A DNA stretch of 29,188 nt from Candidatus Thiodictyon intracellulare (GCA_016292295.1 JADNEJ010000203.1:1-29188); one strand, 5' to 3'. Numbered from the stretch's first letter, positions 7,278 through 16,662 are shown. The notes: generated by a model from the sequence alone, not told the origin. Made by a program: numbers and translations.

Positions 7278-8268
7278 GGTTCGTCTCCCGCATGGTCGGT
7301 CGCGAGAGCCTGGTTTGGGAGCGGAAGGGTCAGGACGATACAGGCCCCGGGCGAGCGGGGCGCGACCGTCAGGCTGCCGCCGAAGGACTCCAGACGTTGG
7401 CGCAGGCTGAACAGCCCGAAGCCCCGGCCGACGCGCGACTCGTCCATACCCCGCCCGTCATCGACCACCGAAATCCGCAGGCGGTCGCGGTCGCGCTCGG
7501 CCAGGATTAGCCCGCAGCGCACGTCGGCATGGCGAATCAGGTTGGCGGTGAGCTCCCGCTTGCCCTAGAAGGCGAGCACCGCAACATCGAGGGGCAGCGG
7601 GCACAAGGTGACCTCGACCCGCACGTCGCGCGTGACCCGGAAGTGCCGACGGCTGCGCTCCACCAGGCTCCCGAGCGCTGCCTCCAGGCCCAGGAGATGC
7701 AGTTCTGGCGGGCTCAGGTCGAAGATCAGGCTGCGCAAGTCGGCGATGATGCACTCCAGCGTGGCGTCGATCTCAGCGATCGATACCGCCGCCCCGGCCC
7801 CGATCCGCGCCCGCACCAGGGCCAAGCGCTGGATGACCCCGTCGTGCAGCCCCTGCGCAAGCCGTCGGCGCTCGCGCTCCTCAGCCAACGATGCCTCCGC
7901 GGAGAGGCGCTTGAAGCGCTCGTTGGACGCGGTCAGCTCAGCGGTTAGTCCACGGCGCCGAGTCCGAAGGCCCGCACTAAGGTCGCGCTATCGGTGTCGC
8001 CGGTGAAGAAGATGACCGGGATCGCGGCGGTGGCGGGGACGGACTTGTGCCACGCACAGATCTCGAAGCCGTCGCAGGGCTCCATGTGCAGGTCGAGCAG
8101 GATCAGGTCCGGCCGGATCGCCGCGGCAATGCGCAGGGCCTCGGTCGTCCCGGTTGCCGTATACACGCGCAGGCCGTTGCAGACCAACAAGGAACCGATC
8201 CACCTGAGCATGAACCGGTCATCGTCAACGACCAGGACACCGTCTGGCCCTTGTGCGCCGTCTGCCAT
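7265..8268 (-). pseudogene. Decayed receiver-HisKA_3 histidine kinase (NarX/DegS class)
   Basis: The ATG at 8268 opens a receiver: GVLVVDDDRFMLRWIGSLLV, with phospho-Asp in LILLDLHMEP and a Thr in IPVIFFTGDTD. The frame stops at 7945 after FGLGAVD, before the conserved Lys and last helix. Another frame then gives a linker (LTAELTASNERFKRLSAEAS) and a HisKA_3 helix with its phospho-His (RRRLAQGLHDGVIQRLALVR). A TAG at 7565-7567 interrupts the protein just before the N-box (RELTANLIRHADVR). The rest of the ATPase domain follows in the same frame: ISVVDDGRGMDESRVGRGFG and LFSLRQRLESFGGSLTV, to a stop at 7265. The layout suggests a soluble kinase, now inactivated by at least one deletion/frameshift and one nonsense codon. 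Confidence 0.8.
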
Positions 8269-8296
8269 TATCGTTACTCACACTGAGCCCGCGGAC

Positions 8297-8334
8297 CAAA
8301 AAGAACCGACCGCTGCCAAGGGCCGCTGGTCGGT
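8297..8334 (-). terminator. Rho-independent terminator of the rpsB-murI block
   Basis: On the minus strand ACCGACC (8328-8334) pairs perfectly with GGTCGGT (8305-8311) across a loop that contains a further small GCC/GGC pairing. The second arm is followed at once by TCTTTTTGG. It lies about 200 bp past the murI stop and just before the decayed kinase start at 8268. The arrangement is right for ending the long minus-strand transcript. Confidence 0.6.
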
Positions 8335-8535
8335 CATTACCCGCCGATCGGCCGGACGACGTCACTCTTGGACGGCTCTCGGGCAGGGCGACATTGAGGG
8401 ATCTCCGAAAATCGATTCTCGCCGAGATATACGCGCGATAGAGGCACGCCTCAAGCAAACTTGGGTTCAACCATGAGCGCAAGGCCGTCACCGACCAGAC
8501 GGTCAAGCGTCCCGGCAGACGCCATCCGGCAGCGG

Positions 8536-9315
8536 CTACAGCGTCACCGCCGCCTGCCACAGGCGCGCGACCAGGCCCAGGCCAGCCACCGGGCAGCCAC
8601 TGGTCCAGAAGCGCTCCGTGCCGAGGCGCCCAGCGGGTGCCAGCAGAGCGCCAGCCTCAAGGCGCCGCCGGACCTGGCGCGCGACGGCAACGCCCGAGTC
8701 CAGCACCGTCACCCCGGGACCAGCCAAGTCCAGGATCAGGGGCCTGAGATAGGGGTAATGGGTACACCCGAGCACGATGCTGTCAGCGCCCCGCTCCAGC
8801 AGCGGACGCAGGTAGTCGGCCAGCAGGGCCCGCGTGTGGTCACCGTCCAGGTCCCCGGCCTCGACCCGCTCCACCAGCCCGGGACAGGGCTGGAGCAGGA
8901 CCTGAGCCCCGGCGCCGACCTGCGCCAGCAGGAGACTGAAGCTGTGGCTGGCGAGCGTGGCACGGGTGGCAAGCACGCCGATGACCCCGCTGCGGGTGAG
9001 CCCCACCGCCGGTTTGACCGCCGGTTCCATGGCGATGATGGGCACCGGGTAGCGGCTGCGCAAGAGCCGGGCCGCGACCCCGGTGGCGGTGTTGCAGGCA
9101 ACGACCACGGCCTTGGCGCCCTGCCAGATCAGGAACTCGGTGAGCGCGACGGCGCGCGCCTCGATCAGGTTCGGCGGCTTGTCGCCATAGGGGGCGTGAC
9201 CGGAGTCGGCCACATAGAGCAGGTCCTCGGCGGGCAGTTCCCGGCGAATCTCCGCCAGCACGGTGAGACCGCCGACGCCGGAGTCGAAGACACCGATGGG
9301 GTGATGAGCGGTCAT
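8536..9315 (-). CDS. murI: Glutamate racemase MurI
   Basis: Cytoplasmic cofactor-independent racemase that converts L-glutamate to the D-glutamate used by MurD in peptidoglycan synthesis. The 259-residue protein begins IGVFDSGVGGLTVL with the conserved Asp11. The two catalytic cysteines are in place: C74 in VVACNTATG and C184 in LGCTHYPYL. ADSGHAPYGDK is also typical. The frame extends 25 codons upstream, but that stretch runs back into the xthA stop region and lacks family resemblance. ATG 9315 puts the IGVFDSG motif near the N-terminus as expected. It is the last gene of the minus-strand block, 71 bp after xthA, and is followed by non-coding DNA with a terminator at 8297-8334. Confidence 0.95.
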   Translation of the reverse strand: MTAHHPIGVFDSGVGGLTVLAEIRRELPAEDLLYVADSGHAPYGDKPPNLIEARAVALTEFLIWQGAKAVVVACNTATGVAARLLRSRYPVPIIAMEPAVKPAVGLTRSGVIGVLATRATLASHSFSLLLAQVGAGAQVLLQPCPGLVERVEAGDLDGDHTRALLADYLRPLLERGADSIVLGCTHYPYLRPLILDLAGPGVTVLDSGVAVARQVRRRLEAGALLAPAGRLGTERFWTSGCPVAGLGLVARLWQAAVTL

Positions 9316-9386
9316 GATCGGCAATTGGGCCGCGAGGACACGGGGATCAGGCGGTTGGCGAGGACACCCAGCCCGATCCAGACCGC

Positions 9387-10205
9387 TCACAAATCAAAGT
9401 TCGCCCACACCGGGCAATGATCCGAAGGTCGGTCCATGGCGCGCAGCGCGTGGTCGATACCGGCCTCGCACAGGCGCTCCTTCAGCGGTGCGCTGACTAG
9501 GATCAGGTCGATGCGCAGGCCTCGCCGGGGTTCGCGCTCGAAGCCCTTGGAGCGGTAGTCGAACCAACTGAAGCGGTCATCGACCGCGGGGTGCAGGACC
9601 CGGTAGGCATCATATAGGCCCCAGTCGGTGATGACCTTGAGCCATTCCCGTTCCTCGGGCAGGAAGCTGCACTTGCCCTCGCGCAGCCAGCGTTTGGCGT
9701 TGTCCGCCCCGATCCCGATGTCCAGATCCAGGGGAGCCACGTTCATGTCACCCATTACCACCAGGTTCTGTTCGGTGCTGAAAAATTCGCGCAGATAGGC
9801 CGCTAGGTCGCGATAGAAGGCGGCCTTACCGAGGAACTTCACCGGGTGGTCGCGCCCCTCACCCTGGGGAAAATAGCCGTTGATGACGGTGACCTCGCCG
9901 CCCTCGGGCAAGGCATAGCGCCCGGTGATGGCGCGTCGCTGGGCGTCCTGCGGATCGGTCGGGAACCCCTTGGCCACCGCCAGCGGTTCCGTCTTGCTCA
10001 GCAGCGCGACCCCATAGTGACCCTTCTGACCGTGGCAATGGGCACGATAGCCCACGCCCTCGACCTGTCCCAGGGGGAACTCCTCATCGACCACCTTGCA
10101 CTCCTGGAGGCCTAGGATATCCGGGTCGAGGCCCGCCCTCAGCGCCTCCAGCTGGTGGGGCCGAGCACGGATGCCGTTGATATTGAATGAACAGACCTTG
10201 AGCAT
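9387..10205 (-). CDS. xthA: Exodeoxyribonuclease III (AP endonuclease) XthA
   Basis: Exonuclease III family DNA-repair enzyme with AP-endonuclease and 3'-5' exonuclease/phosphatase activities. The 272 residues are close to the family norm. Signature pieces in order are [13 protein letters not shown], the metal-binding Glu35 in [28 protein letters not shown] and the C-terminal active-site SDHCPVW. It starts at ATG 10205, 21 bp after the lpxB stop, so it is probably read through from the lipid A genes. In E. coli the position after lpxB belongs to rnhB, so this neighbour is different. Confidence 0.95.
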   Translation of the reverse strand: MLKVCSFNINGIRARPHQLEALRAGLDPDILGLQECKVVDEEFPLGQVEGVGYRAHCHGQKGHYGVALLSKTEPLAVAKGFPTDPQDAQRRAITGRYALPEGGEVTVINGYFPQGEGRDHPVKFLGKAAFYRDLAAYLREFFSTEQNLVVMGDMNVAPLDLDIGIGADNAKRWLREGKCSFLPEEREWLKVITDWGLYDAYRVLHPAVDDRFSWFDYRSKGFEREPRRGLRIDLILVSAPLKERLCEAGIDHALRAMDRPSDHCPVWANFDL

Positions 10206-10226
10206 GTCGGCACCTCTACTTTCCCT

Positions 10227-11390
10227 TTATCCCGGCATGCGCCCGATGAGTTCGAGCACCGCCAGCGCCGCCGCATGGGCGGCGTCGTGGCGCATCCCGG
10301 CATGGATGCGGGCGTACTCATCGGTGATCGCGGCCACCCGGGCGGGATCATCCAGCAGGGCCAGGATAGCCGGCGCCAACAGGTCGGCGCGACAGCGATC
10401 CTGGAGAAACTCCGTGGCCAACTCACGCCCCGCGAGCAGGTTGGCCATGGCCGCGTATTGGACCTTCACCAGGCGCAACTGTGTGAGCAGATAGTAGGTG
10501 AACGGGTGGACGCGATAGCCAACCACCATGGGACGCTTCAGCAGCAGGGTCTCGAGCGTCGCCGTACCCGAGGCGGTGAGGACATAATCGGCGGCGGCAA
10601 TGACCTCGCGGCCCCGCCCCTCGACCAGGGCCACTGGCAGGTCCGGTGCCAGGCGCTGCAAGGCAGCGACGAAGAAGGCGTGCAGCCGCTGGTTGACCAG
10701 GGGTACGACGAAACGCAGACCCGGCCGGACGGCAAGGCAAGCTAGGGCCGTCTCGATGAACGGCGCCGCCAGTCGCTCCATTTCGCCCAGGCGGCTGCCG
10801 GGCAGTAGTGCGATCAGGGTACCGGACGCGGGCAGCCCCAGGGTGGCCCGGGCCTTGGCCCGATCGACCTGCAACGGGATCTGGTCGGCCAGCGGATGCC
10901 CGACGTAGCGGGCCGGTACCCCGTGTTCGCGCAGGAACGGCTCCTCGAACGGAAAGATGCACAACAACAGGTCGACGGCGCGCCGAATATCCTTGACCCG
11001 CCCCGGGCGCCAGGCCCAGACAGTCGGGCTTACGACGTGCACAGTGCGGATGCCGGCCGCGCGCAGGCGCCGCTCCAGACCCAGATTAAAATCGGGCGCA
11101 TCAATGCCGATGAAGACCTCGGGCCGGCTCCGGCGGAAATAGGCGGTGAGTTCGCGGCGCAGCCGCAGTAGCTCGCGCAGATGACCGAGCACCTCAGTCA
11201 GCCCCATCACCGAGAAGCGCTCCAGCGGGAACAGGGTCTCGCAACCGGCGGCCATCATCCGAGGTCCAGCCACCCCGACGCAGTGCACACCCGGGACCAA
11301 CCGAGCGAGTTCAGCGACGATGGCGGCACCCAGGAGATCGCCCGAGGCCTCGTTGGCGACGATGCCGACGCGTAACCCGGCGCCGACCAT
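10227..11390 (-). CDS. lpxB: Lipid-A-disaccharide synthase LpxB
   Basis: Membrane-associated glycosyltransferase that condenses UDP-2,3-diacylglucosamine with lipid X to form the lipid A disaccharide. The 387 residues match the family. Motifs include NEASGDLLGAAI, FIGIDAPDFNLGLE, SPTVWAWRPGR, YVGHPLADQIP, LPGSRLGEMERL and TASGTATLE. The frame is open for about 100 codons upstream, but that stretch is antisense-like read-through of lpxA. ATG 11390 overlaps the lpxA stop by one base (TGATG), which implies translational coupling. It is the last lipid A gene of the cluster. Confidence 0.95.
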   Translation of the reverse strand: MVGAGLRVGIVANEASGDLLGAAIVAELARLVPGVHCVGVAGPRMMAAGCETLFPLERFSVMGLTEVLGHLRELLRLRRELTAYFRRSRPEVFIGIDAPDFNLGLERRLRAAGIRTVHVVSPTVWAWRPGRVKDIRRAVDLLLCIFPFEEPFLREHGVPARYVGHPLADQIPLQVDRAKARATLGLPASGTLIALLPGSRLGEMERLAAPFIETALACLAVRPGLRFVVPLVNQRLHAFFVAALQRLAPDLPVALVEGRGREVIAAADYVLTASGTATLETLLLKRPMVVGYRVHPFTYYLLTQLRLVKVQYAAMANLLAGRELATEFLQDRCRADLLAPAILALLDDPARVAAITDEYARIHAGMRHDAAHAAALAVLELIGRMPG

Positions 11391-12160
11391 CAGCGCACGA
11401 TGCCACGACCGCGCTCGGCCACGAAGGCGGCCAGCGCGGCGACCTCCTGGGCCTCCGCGGCCAGGCCGCCGATGCGCTCCAGGGCCTCGTCCAGTTTGAG
11501 TCCCGCCAGGTAGAGCACACGGTAGGCCCGCTTGATGGCGGTGATGGCCGCCGGACTGAAACCGCGGCGGCGCAGTCCCTCGCTGTTGATCCCGTGGGGT
11601 GCCGCTGGTTGACCGCTCACCGTGACATAGGGCGGCACGTCCTTGCTCAAGGCCGAGCCCATGGCACAGAAGCTGTGGGCGCCAAGCCGGCAAAACTGAT
11701 GGACGATGGTGAAGCCGCCGAGGATGGCCCAGTCCTGGATCTCCACATGGCCTCCGAGGGAGGCGGCGTTGGCCATGATGACGTGATTGCCGATCCGGCA
11801 GTCATGGGCCACATGAGTATAGGCCATGAACAGATTGTCGTCGCCGATGCGGGTGACGCCCTGATCCTGGATGGTCCCGCGGTGCAGGGTGGCACATTCG
11901 CGAATCTGGTTGCGATCGCCGATCTCCAGGCAGGTCTCTTCCCCGCCGTACTTCATATCCTGGGGGTCCTCACCCACCGAGGCAAACTGAAAAATGCGAT
12001 TGTCCCGCCCGATGCGGGTGGGCCCGCGGATCACGGTATGGGGTCCGACCCACGTGCCCTCATCGATCTCCACCCTCGCACCGATCACCGCGAAGGGGCC
12101 TATCTCCACCCCGGCGGCGAGACGCGCGCCCGGGTCGATGACGGCGCTGGGGTGAATCAA
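11390..12160 (-). CDS. lpxA: UDP-N-acetylglucosamine O-acyltransferase LpxA
   Basis: First enzyme of lipid A synthesis; moves a 3-hydroxyacyl chain from acyl-ACP to UDP-GlcNAc. The hexapeptide-repeat left-handed beta-helix is obvious ([35 protein letters not shown]). The catalytic His is H119 in the AHDC segment. The C-terminal helical domain begins [14 protein letters not shown] choose the TTG at 12160, giving (M)[13 protein letters not shown], because LpxA normally begins a few residues before this motif; it overlaps the fabZ stop by three bases. A GTG at 12184 would add eight residues and cannot be excluded. The length of 256 is normal, and a weak GGGA lies upstream of the TTG. Confidence 0.93.
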   Translation of the reverse strand: MIHPSAVIDPGARLAAGVEIGPFAVIGARVEIDEGTWVGPHTVIRGPTRIGRDNRIFQFASVGEDPQDMKYGGEETCLEIGDRNQIRECATLHRGTIQDQGVTRIGDDNLFMAYTHVAHDCRIGNHVIMANAASLGGHVEIQDWAILGGFTIVHQFCRLGAHSFCAMGSALSKDVPPYVTVSGQPAAPHGINSEGLRRRGFSPAAITAIKRAYRVLYLAGLKLDEALERIGGLAAEAQEVAALAAFVAERGRGIVR

Positions 12161-12684
12161 GCGTTGAAGTCCCGGGCGGTGCACATGATCTCGGCACTCG
12201 CCACCAGGCGGTCGTCCACCCGCGCCTCTCCGTTGAACTTCCAGATGCCGCGGCGCACGGCCAACAGATCGACCGTCATGATCAACTGATCACCGGGCTC
12301 GACCGGACGTTTGAAGCGCGCCTTGTCGATACCGACGAAGTAATAGAGTGCCTTCTCGCCCACCTCCTCCGGGCGCGAGGCCATGGCCAGGATGCCGGTC
12401 GCCTGGGCCATCGCCTCGATGATCAGGACCCCGGGCATCACCGGGCGCACCGGGAAGTGTCCGATAAAATAGGGCTCGTTATAACTGACATTCTTGAGCG
12501 CGACCAACCGCTCGTCGCGCTTGAATTCCAGCACCCGATCGATCAGCAGGAAGGGATAACGGTGCGGCAACAGGCTTAGCACCTTGTGGATATCCATGGT
12601 GATGAGGTCCGAATCCACCCCCTCGACCGGCGCGGCTGGCTCCCCGCAGTTCGGGTCCACCGCGTAAGGTTGAGATACCTGCAT
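12157..12684 (-). CDS. fabZ: 3-hydroxyacyl-[ACP] dehydratase FabZ
   Basis: Cytoplasmic hot-dog-fold dehydratase of fatty-acid elongation, which competes with LpxA for 3-hydroxyacyl-ACP; its place between lpxD and lpxA is the usual one. Key pieces are [13 protein letters not shown], the active-site His76 in [14 protein letters not shown] and Glu90 in [11 protein letters not shown]. The start needs a decision. ATG 12684 overlaps the lpxD stop by one base and has a very strong AGGAGGA at 12691-12697 with 6-nt spacing. The family-typical start [15 protein letters not shown] would be ATG 12597, which has only a weak ribosome site. I follow the strong site, which gives 175 residues with a 29-residue polar N-terminal extension. 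Confidence 0.93.
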   Translation of the reverse strand: MQVSQPYAVDPNCGEPAAPVEGVDSDLITMDIHKVLSLLPHRYPFLLIDRVLEFKRDERLVALKNVSYNEPYFIGHFPVRPVMPGVLIIEAMAQATGILAMASRPEEVGEKALYYFVGIDKARFKRPVEPGDQLIMTVDLLAVRRGIWKFNGEARVDDRLVASAEIMCTARDFNA

Positions 12685-13781
12685 CAATCGTCCTCCTGCG
12701 CCGGCGCGACGTCTAAGTCTGCGATGCGCGCCTCGAGTTTCTTGAGTCGGCGCGACAGTTCATCGAGCTGTCGAAATCGCGCCACGTTGCGCCGCCAGTC
12801 CGCGCTGGGCATGGCTGGTATTCCGCTGCTGTAGGAGCCCGCTTGCGGAAAGGACCTGGTCACCATCGCCTGCCCGGTGAAGTGGACACCCTCGGCGATC
12901 GTTAGGTGTCCGGCCATTCCCACGGCCCCGGAGATGGTGCAATTGCGTCCGATCCGGGTGGAACCAGAGATTCCGGTCATGGCGGCCATGGCAGTATTCT
13001 CACCGATCTGTACGTTGTGACCGATCTGGATGTGGTTGTCCAATTTGACGCCGTCACCGATGACGGTATCACTGATGGCGCCGCGGTCGACGGTGGTGTT
13101 GCAACCGATCTCGACGTCGTCACCCAAGACCGCTCGCCCAACCTGGGGGATACGCACCCAGCGCTCGCCATCCTTCGCGAAGCCGAAGCCGGAGCGTCCG
13201 ATTACGGCCCCGGGGTGCAGCAGCGCCCGCTTTCCGACCAGGCTCCCGCGGCACAGGGTCACCCGCGCCACCAGGCGGCTGTCCTCACCGATACTGACTC
13301 CTTCCCCGATGATGCACCCCGGGCCGACGAAGACCCGCGGACCGATCCAGGCCCCGACCTCGACCACCGCAGTCGGCCCGATCCAGGCGCTGGCGTCGAT
13401 TACCGCGCCTGGCGCGACGACCGCCGCGGGATGCACGCCACCCACGACCGGCGGGGATGGATAAAGGAAACGGGCCGCCCGCGCAAAGCTCAGGTAAGGG
13501 TTGCGGCTGATCACCACCGGCACCGGCGCCGCGTCCGCGTCCGCTTCGCGCAGGATCACCACGCCGGCGCACGTCTGGGCGAGACCGGCGCGGTATTTCC
13601 GATCCTCTAAGAAGCTCAAGCAGTCCGGCTGTGCGGCGTTCAGCTCGGCGACCCGTGACACCCGGGTTTGGGGGTCCCCGCGATAGGGCTCACCCAGCAG
13701 GGTAGCCAGTTGCCCGAGGTCAAGGCCCCCGACCGTGGCACCCATCTGCGTATTCGCCGCGCCCCGACCGAAACTGCTCAT
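12684..13781 (-). CDS. lpxD: UDP-3-O-acylglucosamine N-acyltransferase LpxD
   Basis: Third step of lipid A synthesis: N-acylation of UDP-3-O-acylglucosamine from 3-hydroxyacyl-ACP. The 365-residue protein has the N-terminal uridine-binding domain ([16 protein letters not shown]) and then a long run of hexapeptide repeats. The conserved [18 protein letters not shown] and the catalytic His region [19 protein letters not shown] are present. The C-terminus is a charged helix ([16 protein letters not shown]). ATG 13781 overlaps the skp stop by four bases (ATGA). The length is slightly above the E. coli protein (about 341), from extra residues at both ends. Confidence 0.96.
   Translation of the reverse strand: MSSFGRGAANTQMGATVGGLDLGQLATLLGEPYRGDPQTRVSRVAELNAAQPDCLSFLEDRKYRAGLAQTCAGVVILREADADAAPVPVVISRNPYLSFARAARFLYPSPPVVGGVHPAAVVAPGAVIDASAWIGPTAVVEVGAWIGPRVFVGPGCIIGEGVSIGEDSRLVARVTLCRGSLVGKRALLHPGAVIGRSGFGFAKDGERWVRIPQVGRAVLGDDVEIGCNTTVDRGAISDTVIGDGVKLDNHIQIGHNVQIGENTAMAAMTGISGSTRIGRNCTISGAVGMAGHLTIAEGVHFTGQAMVTRSFPQAGSYSSGIPAMPSADWRRNVARFRQLDELSRRLKKLEARIADLDVAPAQEDD
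12691..12697 (-). promoter_or_regulatory. Strong ribosome binding site for fabZ inside lpxD
   Basis: AGGAGGA on the minus strand, six bases before ATG 12684 and within the last codons of lpxD. It favours the longer FabZ start over the family-typical ATG at 12597. Confidence 0.65.
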
Positions 13782-14290
13782 TTGGTGGCCGAGTCCCGCT
13801 TCAGCCGCTCGATCACCAGGTCCGAGATATCGACGCGCGGGCTGTAATAGACCAAGCCATCGGAAATGACCAGATCGATGCCGAGTTCCTTCGCCAGTTC
13901 GATCACCACCTCTTGGACCTGCTTACCCAGCTTGGTGCGCAACTCGTTTTGGCGCAGGGCAAAGTCCTCCTGGAACTCGTCCTGCGCATACTTGAGTTTG
14001 CGGGCGCGGCTGCGGATGTCGTTTTGCAGCCGCTGCATCTCGCTCTCGCTCATCAGGGACGCATCGCGCTCGAGCTTGCTCTGCAACACCGTGATCTGTT
14101 CTTGCTGCTGGCGCAGATTGCGTTCACGTTCCTCCACCTCGACCTGCAGCGCCTTGCCCGCCGCTTCGTACTGCGGGGAGCGTTCCACCACGCGGTTGGG
14201 ATCGACCACGCCGATCTTGTAATTCTCCGCGCGGGCACCCGGCGAGACAAGGAGCGTCAAGGCGATGAATCCGGCTGGCAAAGGCTTCAC
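13778..14290 (-). CDS. skp: Periplasmic chaperone Skp/OmpH
   Basis: Trimeric periplasmic chaperone that holds unfolded outer-membrane proteins for delivery to BAM. A signal peptide KPLPAGFIALTLLVSPGARA leads to the mature start ENYKIGVVDPNRVVERSP. A long charged coiled-coil (roughly residues 45-115, rich in Glu/Arg/Gln) and the C-terminal cap ELGIDLVISDGLVYYSPRVD follow. I choose GTG 14290, which has GGGGAA seven bases upstream and gives a clean signal peptide and 170 residues. A TTG at 14311 would add seven residues and overlap the bamA stop. The gene follows bamA immediately. Confidence 0.9.
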   Translation of the reverse strand: MKPLPAGFIALTLLVSPGARAENYKIGVVDPNRVVERSPQYEAAGKALQVEVEERERNLRQQQEQITVLQSKLERDASLMSESEMQRLQNDIRSRARKLKYAQDEFQEDFALRQNELRTKLGKQVQEVVIELAKELGIDLVISDGLVYYSPRVDISDLVIERLKRDSATK

Positions 14291-14307
14291 GTGCAAGTTC
14301 CCCGGCC

Positions 14308-16662
14308 TCAAAAGGTCTGACCGACCCCGAACTGGAAGATCTGGGTCTCATCGCCCGGCTTCTCGTTCAGCGGGAAGCCCAGACTGATGGACAAGGCACC
14401 GATCGGCGACAGCCAACTAGCGGAGAGCCCGGCCGAGAAGCGCATCTCGGCGAGATTAAATCCAGTCGGGTAGACGAGCGGGTTATCTTGCGTGACCCAC
14501 ACATTGCCCCCATCGAGGAAGAGCCCGAAGCGCAGGGTCTTCTCCAGATCGCCGCCCACCGGCGGCGCGGCCAACAACTCGATACTGCCGACGATCTTGG
14601 CGTTACCGCCCGTGGGGTTGAAGTTTATGGAAAGTTCTGGAGGCCCCAGGGTGTTGGCTTTGTACCCGCGGACCGAGCGCGGTCCGCCCGCGAAGTAATT
14701 GTCGAAAAACGGCAGCTCTTTCAGGTCACCGTACCCGCCGCCGTAGCCTAGTTCCGTTGACACGGAGAGCACGAAGCGCTTGGTCAATGGAATGTAGCGG
14801 GTGCCCTCATAGCCGACTCGGTAGTACTCCAGATCACTGCCCGGGATCGCGACCTCGCCGTGCAGCGAGTGCAAATAGCCCTTGGTCGCAAATACCGCCT
14901 TGTCGCGCGTGTCATTGGTATAGCTTGCGGTCATGATGATATCGTTGAATTTCTGGCCGTTCTGCTGCACGAAGGCGTAAACTTGCGGTGCGTAGAAAAT
15001 GGCGGTTAGCGGATTGTATGAGATATTGGTATATTGATAGCGCAAGGCAAAGCCGGCGCGGCTGGTCTTTGAAATCGGCAACCCGAAATTGATCCCGGCG
15101 ATGCCAGTATCCGCCGTGTAGGTCGCGTAAGTGGTGTTGGTCAACTGACTGAAGTCGGTGGCCCGATACGACAGTTCAAAGCCACGGCTGATGCCGTCGG
15201 TGGTGTAATACGGATTCTGGAAGCTGAGCGAATAGAGTGTGGTGGCCTGGCTGGTGTTGAAGGCCAAGGAGACGCGTTTGCCGGTGCCGAGAAAATTGTT
15301 CTGATTGATGCTAGCGTTGAACAGCACACCCTGGGACTGGGAGTAGCCGACACCGGCCATCAGATTACCCGCGGGCTTCTCCCGGACCGTGACATTGACG
15401 TCCACCTGATCCGCGGAGCCGGCCACCGTCGGCGTCTCCATGGTGACATCGTCAAAATAGCCCAGACGATTGAGTCGCTCACGCGACTCCTTGACTAGGG
15501 CCGCGGAGAACCAGCCGCTCTCCAGTTGGCGCATCTCGCGCCGCAACACCTCGTCGCGGGTGTGCACGTTACCCTTCATGTTGGCGCGCCGGACATAGAC
15601 CCGCTTGCCCGGGTCCACGAAAAAGGTGACCGTCACCTGCTTGGCCGCGTCGTTGACCTCTGGAGCCGCATTGATATTGGCGAAGGCATAACCCTCGTCG
15701 CCGAGCAGGCTGGAGATGCGTTCGGAACTCTCGGTGGTCAGCTTGCGCGAGAACGGCTCACCCCGGCGCAATTGGATCAGCGGGAATATCTTGTCCACCG
15801 GCACCGCCAACTCGCCCGCCAACTTGATGTCGCTGATGGTATAGGGGCTGCCCTCGTCCAGCACCACCGTCACGTAGATCTCTTTCTTATCGGCACTGAT
15901 CGAGACCTGGGTCGACTTGATGTCGAACTTGATGTAGCCGCGATCGAGATAGAAGGAGCGCAGCCGCTCCAGGTCGCCCGCCAGCTTCTGCTTGGAGTAT
16001 TGATCGTTCTTGGAGTAGAAGGAGTGCCAGGCGGTCGTACCCAGTTCAAACTGCTTGAGCAGTTGCTTGGTCTCGAAGACCTTGTTCCCGATGAGATTGA
16101 TCTGTTTGATACGGGCGGTGAGACCCTCGGTCACGTCGATGCGGATCGCCACCCGGTTGCGCTCCTGCGGGGAGACCGTAGAGACCACCAGCACGCCGTA
16201 CTTGCCGCGCGAGTAATACTCACGTTCCAACTCCTGCTCGACGCGATCCAGCACCGAGCGCTTGAACACCCGCCCCTCCTTCAGGCCGATATCGTCCATC
16301 GCCTTGCGCAGGGTCGTCTCGTTGAGGTCCTGGTTGCCGACGAATTCGATCTTGGCGATCGAGGGGCGCTCCTGAACCGTCAGGACCAGGACGTTACCCT
16401 CCTGCTCGACCCGGACATCATCGAAAAAGCCCGTCTCATAGAGAGCGCGAATAACATTTCCGGTAACATCGTCCCCCACCGTATCGCCGACCTGCACCGG
16501 TAGATAATTGAAGATGGTGCCGGGCGCAATGCGCTGCAGGCCCTCGACCCGGATATCGGCAATCTGAAACTGCTGCGCCGACACCGCGGCGCAGAACAGA
16601 AGCAGGAGGGCAACGAGGGGCAGACGCCGACCGCCGCCGATGTCAGCAAATGCTAGGTGCAA
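14308..16662 (-). CDS. bamA: Outer-membrane protein assembly factor BamA
   Basis: Omp85-family core of the BAM complex, which folds beta-barrels into the outer membrane. The 784 residues include a signal peptide (LPLVALLLLFCAAVSA), five POTRA domains over about residues 30-430 (first FQIADIRVEGLQRIAPG) and a C-terminal 16-strand barrel. The conserved L6 loop motif is SVRGYKANTLGPPEL near residue 664, and the last residue is the aromatic Phe expected of outer-membrane barrels. The start is TTG 16662; it has GGGGGAG (16669-16675) six bases upstream and no better start nearby. The leader of about 230 bp before it carries a promoter-like element and a hairpin. Confidence 0.97.
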   Translation of the reverse strand: MHLAFADIGGGRRLPLVALLLLFCAAVSAQQFQIADIRVEGLQRIAPGTIFNYLPVQVGDTVGDDVTGNVIRALYETGFFDDVRVEQEGNVLVLTVQERPSIAKIEFVGNQDLNETTLRKAMDDIGLKEGRVFKRSVLDRVEQELEREYYSRGKYGVLVVSTVSPQERNRVAIRIDVTEGLTARIKQINLIGNKVFETKQLLKQFELGTTAWHSFYSKNDQYSKQKLAGDLERLRSFYLDRGYIKFDIKSTQVSISADKKEIYVTVVLDEGSPYTISDIKLAGELAVPVDKIFPLIQLRRGEPFSRKLTTESSERISSLLGDEGYAFANINAAPEVNDAAKQVTVTFFVDPGKRVYVRRANMKGNVHTRDEVLRREMRQLESGWFSAALVKESRERLNRLGYFDDVTMETPTVAGSADQVDVNVTVREKPAGNLMAGVGYSQSQGVLFNASINQNNFLGTGKRVSLAFNTSQATTLYSLSFQNPYYTTDGISRGFELSYRATDFSQLTNTTYATYTADTGIAGINFGLPISKTSRAGFALRYQYTNISYNPLTAIFYAPQVYAFVQQNGQKFNDIIMTASYTNDTRDKAVFATKGYLHSLHGEVAIPGSDLEYYRVGYEGTRYIPLTKRFVLSVSTELGYGGGYGDLKELPFFDNYFAGGPRSVRGYKANTLGPPELSINFNPTGGNAKIVGSIELLAAPPVGGDLEKTLRFGLFLDGGNVWVTQDNPLVYPTGFNLAEMRFSAGLSASWLSPIGALSISLGFPLNEKPGDETQIFQFGVGQTF

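Noticed and set aside
8225..8560. Minus-strand ORF between murI and the decayed kinase
   Set aside because: It overlaps the terminator and both neighbours in another frame and has no recognisable domain.
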